NCBI GenBank assembly: GCA_023432305.1
Contig: JAEYUT010000111.1
Span: forward strand, 1 to 5,614
From: Actinomycetes bacterium
GTDB taxonomy: Bacteria; Actinomycetota; Actinomycetes; Actinomycetales; Microbacteriaceae
DNA length: 5,614 nucleotides
Direction: 5' to 3'
Below the pieces are notes generated by a model. It saw only the letters and a list, made by a program, of their open reading frames with translations. It had not been told where the DNA came from and searched no databases. Position 1 is the first letter of the stretch. Every line of letters begins with the position of its first letter. Both the position numbers and the translations under genes were made by a program. Positions 1 through 4,937 of the stretch are shown here, one piece after another.

Positions 1-969
1 GCACGCGAGGCTCTGCGAAGCGAAGGCCTCATTGAGCTCGACGAGGTCGACATCCGCCCACGTGCGCCCGGCGCGCGCGAGCGCCCGGTTGGCGGCTTCC
101 ACGGGCGCGACGCCGAACAGATCGGGATCGTTGCCGAACACGCCGCGTCCCGTGATGCGCGCGAGCGGCTCGGCGTCGATGGCGCCCTCCGCCGCGAGCA
201 GCACGGCCGAGGCGCCGTCGTTGATCGAGGAGGAGTTGCCCGCGGTGACGGTGCCGTCGGCGGCGAAGCTCGCCCGCAGCGCGCCGAGCGCCTCCAGGGA
301 TGTGTCGGGGCGGATGCCCTCATCGCGCTCGAGCTCGTGCCCAGGAACCTGCACGATCTCGCGCGCATACGCCCCCTCCGCCCACGCTCGCGCGGCGAGC
401 CGGTGGCTGCGCAGTGCGAAGGCGTCCTGCTCCTCGCGTGAGATGTCGTGGATGCCCGCGAGCTTCTCCGCCGACTGGCCGTTCGAGATCGTCCACTCCG
501 CAGGCAGCGCGGGGTTCGTCATCCGCCAGCCGATCGCCGTGTTCCACATGGTGGGGTTTCCCGCTGCGGGATAGGGGCGGGGCGACTTCTCCACCACGAA
601 CGGCGCGCGGCTCATCGACTCGACACCGCCCGCGAGCACGATCCGCGCGTCGCCCGTCTCGATGGCCCGCGAGCCCTGGATGACCGCTTCGACCGCCGAC
701 CCGCACAGCCGGTTCACGGTGACGCCGGGCACGGAGGTCGGGAAGCCCGCGAGCAGCGCGCCGAACCGCGCGACGTTGCGGTTGTCCTCCCCCGCCTGGT
801 TGGCGTCGCCGAACACGACCTCGTCGATGCGAGCGGCATCGAGTCCCGTGCGGCGCACGACGCCCTGCATGACTGCGGCGGCGAGGTCGTCGGGACGCAC
901 GGAGGCGAGAGCGCCTCCCGCCCGGCCGAACGGGGTGCGGACGGCGTCGTAGATCCAGGCGGCGGTCAT
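1..969 (-). CDS. pcaF: 3-oxoadipyl-CoA thiolase (PcaF), 3' end cut off by the window edge
   Basis: Catalyses the last step of the beta-ketoadipate pathway in the cytoplasm: 3-oxoadipyl-CoA + CoA gives succinyl-CoA + acetyl-CoA. The frame is open from the ATG at 969-967 to base 1, giving 323 residues of a family usually about 400 long. It starts MTAAWIYDAVRTPFGRAGG, a standard thiolase N-terminus. The nucleophilic cysteine is C89 in VNRLCGSAVEAV, followed by AGGVESMSRAPFV. The segment NEAFASQSLAC (313-323) ends at the window edge. The distal active-site parts (the GGAIALGHP histidine motif and the second cysteine) are therefore not visible. The start is supported by GGAGGAG at 978-972, lying inside the end of pcaJ, and the ATGA overlap with the pcaJ stop implies translational coupling. 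The thiolase family is certain. The specificity for 3-oxoadipyl-CoA rests on the pcaIJ neighbours, since acetyl-CoA acetyltransferases look similar. Confidence 0.93.
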   Translation of the reverse strand, partial: MTAAWIYDAVRTPFGRAGGALASVRPDDLAAAVMQGVVRRTGLDAARIDEVVFGDANQAGEDNRNVARFGALLAGFPTSVPGVTVNRLCGSAVEAVIQGSRAIETGDARIVLAGGVESMSRAPFVVEKSPRPYPAAGNPTMWNTAIGWRMTNPALPAEWTISNGQSAEKLAGIHDISREEQDAFALRSHRLAARAWAEGAYAREIVQVPGHELERDEGIRPDTSLEALGALRASFAADGTVTAGNSSSINDGASAVLLAAEGAIDAEPLARITGRGVFGNDPDLFGVAPVEAANRALARAGRTWADVDLVELNEAFASQSLAC

Positions 970-1604
970 CGCTCCTCCAGGTCGAGTCCGGTGAGCTCGC
1001 GGAGCTCGTCGAGGGTCGTGCCGCCGAAGAGCTCGGCGACGACGAAGCCGCGTTCGGTGACATCGAACACGGCGTGATCGGTGTAGACGCGCGTGACGCA
1101 TCCGACGCCCGTGAGCGGGTAGGTGCATTCGCGCACGAGCTTCGAGGTGCCGTCGCGGGTGAGCAGGTCGGTCATCACGTAGACGGCCTTCGCGCCGATC
1201 GCGAGATCCATCGCTCCCCCGACAGCGGGGATGGCATCGGGTGCGCCCGTGGACCAGTTGGCGAGGTCGCCCTTCTCCGAGACCTGGAACGCCCCCAGCA
1301 CGCACACGTCGAGGTGGCCGCCGCGCATCATCGCGAAGGAGTCCGCGTGGTGGAAGTACGCCGCACCCGGCAGCGCGGTGACGGGCTGCTTGCCGGCATT
1401 GATGAGGTCGGGGTCGACGCGGTCTGCCGCAGGGCTCGGGCCCATGCCGAGCAGCCCGTTCTCGGTGTGCAGGATGATCTCGCGATCCGCCGGCAGGTGG
1501 TCGGCGACGAGCGTCGGGGCGCCGATGCCGAGATTGACGACGGCGCCGTCGGGGATGTCGGAGGCGATGCGCGCCGCGAGCGCGTCTCTCGAGAGAGGAC
1601 TCAT
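966..1604 (-). CDS. pcaJ: 3-oxoadipate CoA-transferase subunit B (PcaJ)
   Basis: Beta subunit of the class I CoA-transferase that moves CoA from succinyl-CoA to 3-oxoadipate, working as a complex with PcaI. The 212-residue length is normal for the subunit. Visible motifs are NLGIGAPTLVADHL (24-37), the ENGLLGMGP signature (48-56) whose glutamate E48 is the expected catalytic residue forming the glutamyl-CoA thioester, RGGHLDVCVLGAFQV (94-108) and GGAMDLAIGAK (129-139). The ATG at 1604-1602 has AGGAG at 1615-1611 six bases upstream. It begins one base after the pcaI stop, and its own TGA overlaps the pcaF ATG, so the three genes read as one operon. An acetoacetate:succinyl-CoA transferase (ScoB-type) subunit is the main alternative by sequence alone. 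The flanking thiolase, PcaC, PcaD and PobA favour the oxoadipate enzyme. Confidence 0.93.
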   Translation of the reverse strand: MSPLSRDALAARIASDIPDGAVVNLGIGAPTLVADHLPADREIILHTENGLLGMGPSPAADRVDPDLINAGKQPVTALPGAAYFHHADSFAMMRGGHLDVCVLGAFQVSEKGDLANWSTGAPDAIPAVGGAMDLAIGAKAVYVMTDLLTRDGTSKLVRECTYPLTGVGCVTRVYTDHAVFDVTERGFVVAELFGGTTLDELRELTGLDLEER

Positions 1605-1605
1605 G

Positions 1606-2349
1606 TCAGGCTCCTGCCGTGGCGGGGAGGGGGGCGCCTTCGACCGTGACGCCGCCGATGAACGTGCCGTCGCGCAGCCACGGGCGTTCGCCGAGTTCGA
1701 CGACGCGATCGACGTAGATGCCGGGCGTGACGACCGCCTCGGGGTCGAGGGACCCGAGAGGCACGACCTCGTCGACCTGCACGATCGTCGTGGTCGCCGC
1801 GGTCGCCATGATGGGCCCGAAGTTGCGGGCCGTCTCGCGGTAGACGAGGTTGCCCCAGCGGTCGGCCCGGTAGGCGCTGACGAGGGCGACGTCGGCGCGG
1901 ATCGGGTATTCGAGCACGTAGTCGCGGCCGTCGATGCGGCGCGTCTCGCGCCCCTCAGCGAGCTGGGTGCCGAATCCGGTGGGCGTGTAGAACGCGCCGA
2001 TGCCGGCCCCTGCGGCGCGGATGCGCTCGGCGAGGTTGCCCTGCGGCACGAGTTCGAGTTCGATGCGACCGGCCCGGTAGAGCTCGTCGAAGACGTGCGA
2101 GTCGGTCTGGCGCGGGAACGAGCAGATGATCTTGCGCACCGATCCCGTCGCGAGGAGCGCGGCGAGGCCCGTGTCGCCGTTGCCGGCGTTGTTGTTGACG
2201 ACGGTGAGGTCGCGGGCGCCGCGCGCGATGAGCGCGTCGACGAGCTCGCGCGGCTGCCCGGCTCGGCCGAAGCCGCCGATCATCACGGTGGCGCCGTCGG
2301 GGATGTCGGCGACCGCGGATGCGACATCCGGGACGATCTTGTCGATCAC
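1606..2349 (-). CDS. pcaI: 3-oxoadipate CoA-transferase subunit A (PcaI)
   Basis: Alpha subunit of the same CoA-transferase, supplying much of the CoA-binding site. The 247-residue product starts MIDKIVPDVASAVADIPDGA and carries the family signatures IGGFGRAGQPREL (24-36), VVNNNAGNGDTGLAALL (50-66) and the PQGNLAERIRAAGAGIGAFY stretch from residue 102, followed by TPTGFGT (122-128). I chose the GTG at 2349-2347 because AAGGAGG (2360-2354) sits four bases before it and the protein then begins as family members usually do. An in-frame GTG at 2379 would add ten residues, but it would lie among the operator repeats and has no comparable ribosome binding site. This is the first gene of pcaIJF, transcribed away from the divergent IclR regulator. 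Only one base separates it from pcaJ. Confidence 0.93.
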   Translation of the reverse strand: MIDKIVPDVASAVADIPDGATVMIGGFGRAGQPRELVDALIARGARDLTVVNNNAGNGDTGLAALLATGSVRKIICSFPRQTDSHVFDELYRAGRIELELVPQGNLAERIRAAGAGIGAFYTPTGFGTQLAEGRETRRIDGRDYVLEYPIRADVALVSAYRADRWGNLVYRETARNFGPIMATAATTTIVQVDEVVPLGSLDPEAVVTPGIYVDRVVELGERPWLRDGTFIGGVTVEGAPLPATAGA

Positions 2350-2362
2350 GACGCCTCCTTGC

Positions 2363-2388
2363 GTTCGCTCTGCGAACACCCGTTCGCA
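2363..2388. promoter_or_regulatory. Candidate IclR-type operator: three phased half-sites
   Basis: GTTCGC (2363-2368), GCGAAC (2372-2377) and GTTCGC (2382-2387) follow each other. The first two form a perfect 15-bp palindrome, GTTCGCTCTGCGAAC. The second and third form another inverted repeat, with 7-bp arms TGCGAAC / GTTCGCA around ACCC. The outer two copies are direct repeats 19 bp apart. An imperfect fourth copy, TGCGAAA, lies at 2413-2419. PcaU and PobR of Acinetobacter (IclR family) are known to bind three repeats arranged as a palindrome plus a direct repeat, and this layout resembles that. Binding by the adjacent regulator is an inference. Confidence 0.6.
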
Positions 2389-2396
2389 CTACGGCG

Positions 2397-2425
2397 ATCC
2401 TAGGAGCCGCGATGCGAAACGTCCA
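2397..2425 (-). promoter_or_regulatory. Candidate housekeeping promoter for pcaIJF
   Basis: On the minus strand TGGACG (2425-2420, four of six matches to TTGACA) and TAGGAT (2402-2397, four of six to TATAAT) are separated by exactly 17 bases. The predicted start would be near 2390, about 40 bases before the pcaI GTG. The operator half-sites would then lie just downstream of the transcription start. The imperfect half-site TGCGAAA lies in the -35/-10 spacer. The boxes are modest matches, so this is a hypothesis. Confidence 0.4.
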
Positions 2426-2454
2426 GACCCGCGCGGCTGTGCCACCCTGGGGGC

Positions 2455-3219
2455 ATGGCGAACTCGGCGTCAGGCGACTCGGTGCTCGATCGCACCGTGC
2501 GCATCCTCGAGACGTTCACCACCGAGCGCACCGTGCAGACGGCGTCCGAGATCGGCCGGCGCGCGGCGCTGCCCTCCTCCACCGCGCACCGCATGGTCGA
2601 GGAGCTCGTGCGCTCCGGGCTCCTCGAACGCGACGACGACCACCGCGTGCGCCTCGGCATGCGACTGTGGGAGCTGGGGCTGCGCGGCTCCCACGCGCTG
2701 CGGCTGCGGCAGGCGGCGCTGCCCGCCATGGAGCGCGTGCAGGCGGTCATCCGCGAGCACACGCAGCTCGCGGTGCTCGAGAACGGCGAGGCCCTGTTCC
2801 TGGAGAGGCTGTCGTCACCGGGCGCGGGGGCCAACATCACGCGGATCGCGGGGCGCCTTCCCGTGCACGCCTCCTCGTCCGGGGTCGTGCTGCTCGCGCA
2901 CGCGGCCGCCGCGTTCCAGGAGGAGGTGCTGGCGCGCGACCTCGAAGCGCTGACCCCGGACACGATCACGGATCCCTCCGCACTGCGCCGCAAGCTCGCC
3001 GAGGTGCGCCGCCTCGGCTGCGCGATCATGCCCGGCTCGATCGAGACGGTCTCGACGGGAGTCGCTGTTCCTGTGCGCGGTGGCGCCTCCTCGGGCGGCG
3101 CGGTGGTCGCGGCACTGTCGGTGGTGCTGCCGCGCAGCCACCGAACGGAGCCCGCGGTCGCGGCGCTGCGCGCGGCTGCGGCGGAGGTCGAAGCCGCGCT
3201 CGCGGGGCCCCACCGCTGA
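2455..3219 (+). CDS. IclR-family transcriptional regulator (PcaR/PobR-like)
   Basis: A 254-residue DNA-binding regulator with the normal IclR length and two-domain plan. The N-terminal winged helix-turn-helix spans about residues 9-70. It begins SVLDRTVRILETF, has the helix-turn-helix TASEIGRRAALPSSTAHRMV (29-48), and then the wing ERDDDHRVRLGMRLWELG. The C-terminal effector-binding domain covers about 80-250, including RLPVHASSSGVVLLAH (134-149) and TGVAVPVRGG, then VVAALSVVLP. The family is therefore clear. It is divergent from pcaIJF and just upstream of pobA, so it probably senses an aromatic acid or pathway intermediate (4-hydroxybenzoate, protocatechuate or 3-oxoadipate) and controls one or both units. 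IclR proteins of this pathway include activators (PcaU, PobR in Acinetobacter) and a repressor (PcaR in Corynebacterium glutamicum), so the sign of control cannot be read from the protein. The ATG is supported by domain position, not by a good ribosome binding site. Confidence 0.9.
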   Translation: MANSASGDSVLDRTVRILETFTTERTVQTASEIGRRAALPSSTAHRMVEELVRSGLLERDDDHRVRLGMRLWELGLRGSHALRLRQAALPAMERVQAVIREHTQLAVLENGEALFLERLSSPGAGANITRIAGRLPVHASSSGVVLLAHAAAAFQEEVLARDLEALTPDTITDPSALRRKLAEVRRLGCAIMPGSIETVSTGVAVPVRGGASSGGAVVAALSVVLPRSHRTEPAVAALRAAAAEVEAALAGPHR

Positions 3220-3224
3220 CTCGG

Positions 3225-3241
3225 TTCCCATTCAACGGGAA
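3225..3241. repeat. Inverted repeat TTCCC-N7-GGGAA, possible operator
   Basis: Perfect 5-bp arms flank a 7-base centre, starting six bases after the regulator stop codon. A 17-bp dyad ahead of pobA could be a regulator site. Its arms and spacing differ from the GTTCGC palindrome on the other side of the regulator gene. Arms this short can arise by chance. Confidence 0.3.
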
Positions 3242-3281
3242 GCATTCACCTCATGGGTGGGCCGCAGTCCACACTGGGCAC

Positions 3282-3307
3282 GCCCCGCGTTCCCCCAGGC
3301 GCGGGGC
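3282..3307 (+). terminator. GC-rich hairpin between the regulator and pobA, possible terminator
   Basis: GCCCCGCG (3282-3289) pairs perfectly with CGCGGGGC (3300-3307) around a 10-base loop, giving an all-G/C 8-bp stem. No T-run follows (the next bases are TCCCCACG), so it is not a classical intrinsic terminator. It could end or attenuate the regulator transcript as some U-less actinobacterial hairpins are proposed to do, or it could be a structured pobA leader 37 bases before the start codon. Confidence 0.4.
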
Positions 3308-3344
3308 TCCCCACGCCATCCGCACCATCGTCGAAGGAGACGAC

Positions 3345-4532
3345 GTGTCGAACATCGAACGCACCCGAGTCGCGATCATCGGAGCCGGCCCCGCCGGACT
3401 CCTGCTCTCCCACCTGCTCGACGCAGCCGGCATCGAATCGATCGTCATCGACCAGCGCTCGCGCGACGACATCGAGCACACCATCCGCGCCGGGATCCTC
3501 GAGCAGAGCACCGTCGAGCTGCTCGCCCAGGTGGGGGCGTCCGACCGCATCCTCACCGCCGGACACCGCCACGACGGCATCGAACTGCGCTTCGGCGGAG
3601 ACGGGCACCGCATCGACTTCGCCGGCCTCACAGGCCGAGGCGTGTGGCTCTACCCGCAGCACGAGGTGCTCATCGACCTCATCGCCGCCCGCGTCGCCGC
3701 CGGCCAGGACCTGCGCTTCGAGACCACCGCGCTCGGCATCGACGACTCCGACCCTGAGCGACCCCGCGTGGCCGTGCGCGACGCCGAGGGCCGCGAGAGC
3801 GTGATCGAGGCCGAATTCGTCGTCGGTGCCGACGGATCCCGCAGCATCGCGCGCGCGACCGTCACCGGATCGCCCACCGGCGGGCACTTCCGCGAATACC
3901 CGTTCGCCTGGTTCGGCATCCTGTGCGAAGCGCCGCCCAGCTCCGACGAGCTCATCTACTCCAGCTCCGACCGCGGGTTCGCCCTCATCAGCCAGCGCAG
4001 CGCCACCGTGCAGCGCATGTACCTGCAGTGCGACCCCGAGCTCGACCCCGAGTCGATGAGCGAGCGCCAGATCTGGGATGAGCTGCAGGCGCGCGTCGAC
4101 GGGCACACTCTCGCAGAGGGCCCCATCTTCCAGCGCGACGTTCTGCGCTTCCGCAGCTTCGTGGCCCACGAGCTCGTGAAGGGCCGCGTCGCGATCATCG
4201 GCGACGCCGCGCACACCGTGCCGCCGACCGGCGCGAAGGGCATGAACCTCGCCGTCGCGGACGTCGTGCTGCTCGAGCACGCGCTCCGCGCTCTGCTGCT
4301 GGATGGCGACAGCCGCCCCCTCGAGGAGTTCCCGGAGCGCGCCCTCGAGCGCATCTGGAAGGCGCAGCACTTCTCCTGGTGGATGACGAGCATGCTGCAC
4401 ACCGCCCCCGACGCGACCGAATTCGACACGCGCCGCCAGCGCGGCGAGCTCAACGCGGTCGTCGGCTCGGAGGCCGCCCGCCGCTACCTCGCCGAGTGCT
4501 ACACGGGCTGGCCGTTCTCTCTGGAGGGCTGA
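3345..4532 (+). CDS. pobA: 4-hydroxybenzoate 3-monooxygenase (PobA)
   Basis: FAD-dependent aromatic hydroxylase converting 4-hydroxybenzoate, O2 and NAD(P)H to protocatechuate. It is a cytoplasmic group A flavoprotein. The 395-residue length matches the about 394 of Pseudomonas PobA. Visible motifs are the FAD dinucleotide-binding GAGPAG (13-18), IRAGILEQ (47-54), the GADG motif (161-164) and GDAAHTVPPTGAKGMNLA (286-303). By recalled alignment, substrate-site residues of the Pseudomonas enzyme are kept: Y205 (Tyr201), S216, R218 and R224 (Ser212, Arg214, Arg220), P294 (Pro293) and Y386 (Tyr385). FSWWMTSMLH near the C-terminus is also characteristic. The GTG at 3345 has AAGGAGA four bases upstream and places the Rossmann motif at the usual distance. 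The segment that contacts the NADPH 2'-phosphate in Pseudomonas PobA (around residues 36-48 here) is strongly changed, so coenzyme preference may differ. The gene lies downstream of the IclR regulator on the same strand and converges on pcaC. Confidence 0.95.
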   Translation: MSNIERTRVAIIGAGPAGLLLSHLLDAAGIESIVIDQRSRDDIEHTIRAGILEQSTVELLAQVGASDRILTAGHRHDGIELRFGGDGHRIDFAGLTGRGVWLYPQHEVLIDLIAARVAAGQDLRFETTALGIDDSDPERPRVAVRDAEGRESVIEAEFVVGADGSRSIARATVTGSPTGGHFREYPFAWFGILCEAPPSSDELIYSSSDRGFALISQRSATVQRMYLQCDPELDPESMSERQIWDELQARVDGHTLAEGPIFQRDVLRFRSFVAHELVKGRVAIIGDAAHTVPPTGAKGMNLAVADVVLLEHALRALLLDGDSRPLEEFPERALERIWKAQHFSWWMTSMLHTAPDATEFDTRRQRGELNAVVGSEAARRYLAECYTGWPFSLEG

Positions 4533-4538
4533 ACGGAC

Positions 4539-4937
4539 TCAGAGCTCGTCGGCGAGCACCTCGTTCGCGATCCGGAACGCGGTGTTCGCGGCCGGCACGC
4601 CCGAGTAGATCGCACTCTGCAGGATCACCTCGCGGATCTCGTCCACGGTGAGGCCGTTGCGCCGCGCGGCCCGCAGATGCATCGCGAGCTCCTCGTGATG
4701 ACCGTGCGCGATGAGCGACGACAGCACGGCGATCGAACGCGAGCGCCGGTCGAGGCCCGGGCGCGACCACACATCGCCCCACGCGACGCGCGTGATGAAG
4801 TCCTGCCAGTCGGCGGAGAGCTCCGTCGCGGCGGCGGATGCGGCATCGACGTGCGCATCCGACAGCACCTCGCGGCGCACGCGCATGCCCTGCGCGTGGC
4901 GCTCGGCGTCGCTCAGCGGTGCGCGTTCGGCGTCCAT
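4539..4937 (-). CDS. pcaC: 4-carboxymuconolactone decarboxylase (PcaC)
   Basis: Decarboxylates 4-carboxymuconolactone to 3-oxoadipate enol-lactone. The 132-residue product has the expected size for a stand-alone PcaC. The CMD domain (an AhpD-like all-helical fold) occupies about residues 40-125. It contains FITRVAWGDVWSRPGLDRRS (47-66), then SLIAHGHHEELAMHLRAARR (74-93) and IREVILQSAIYSGVPAANTA (101-120). The paired histidines around 78-87 and the SGVPAAN segment are typical of true PcaC rather than the peroxidase-like AhpD branch, which carries CxxC; no CxxC is present. The ATG at 4937-4935 has GGAGG (4948-4944) six bases upstream and overlaps the pcaD stop by one base (TGATG), so the two genes are probably translationally coupled. 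Its stop lies six bases from the convergent pobA stop. Confidence 0.94.
   Translation of the reverse strand: MDAERAPLSDAERHAQGMRVRREVLSDAHVDAASAAATELSADWQDFITRVAWGDVWSRPGLDRRSRSIAVLSSLIAHGHHEELAMHLRAARRNGLTVDEIREVILQSAIYSGVPAANTAFRIANEVLADEL

Larger units (their letters stand above)
2350..2454. promoter_or_regulatory. Divergent control region between pcaIJF and the IclR regulator
   Basis: This 105-bp spacer must hold the promoters for both divergent transcripts unless the regulator is read from elsewhere. It contains a cluster of GTTCGC/GCGAAC half-sites, a candidate minus-strand promoter and the pcaI ribosome binding site, each listed separately. Next to the regulator start I see no good Shine-Dalgarno: the only purine-rich run, GGGGG, abuts the ATG with one base between. 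A leaderless or weakly initiated regulator mRNA is possible. Divergent placement of a regulator beside its target is typical for IclR-family control of aromatic catabolism. Confidence 0.7.
3220..3344. promoter_or_regulatory. Regulator-pobA spacer, presumed pobA promoter/leader
   Basis: This 125-bp noncoding gap lies between the IclR stop and the pobA GTG. It is longer than any within-operon gap here, which suggests that pobA has its own promoter or leader. It holds the inverted repeat TTCCC-ATTCAAC-GGGAA (3225-3241), a strong GC hairpin (3282-3307) and the pobA ribosome binding site AAGGAGA (3334-3340). I found no convincing -35/-10 pair, nor a copy of the GTTCGC half-site, so co-regulation with pcaIJF through the same operator is not shown. 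Confidence 0.5.

Noticed and set aside
320..1063. Minus-strand open frame of 247 codons overlapping pcaF.
   Set aside because: It is on the same strand but out of frame with the thiolase, whose own frame shows conserved motifs throughout. It is composed mostly of Arg/Ala/Ser/Gly.
1231..2403. Long plus-strand open frame (390 codons) opposite pcaJ and pcaI.
   Set aside because: It is antisense to two clearly conserved CoA-transferase genes. Its composition (Asp/Arg/Val/Gly-rich, no domain) is what the complement of high-GC codons gives.
2398..2405. Palindrome TCCTAGGA in the divergent control region.
   Set aside because: Eight bases is short, and it overlaps the candidate -10 box. It is not repeated in the window, so there is no support for a separate operator.
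2319..3344. In-frame upstream extension of pobA by 342 codons through the regulator gene.
   Set aside because: The extension is read in a different frame over the IclR gene and is arginine/alanine-rich noise. The GTG at 3345 has a good ribosome binding site and gives the family's normal length.
3246..4400. Minus-strand open frame of 384 codons opposite pobA.
   Set aside because: It shadows a full-length, motif-complete PobA. It has no recognisable domain, and low stop frequency is expected in GC-rich antisense frames.
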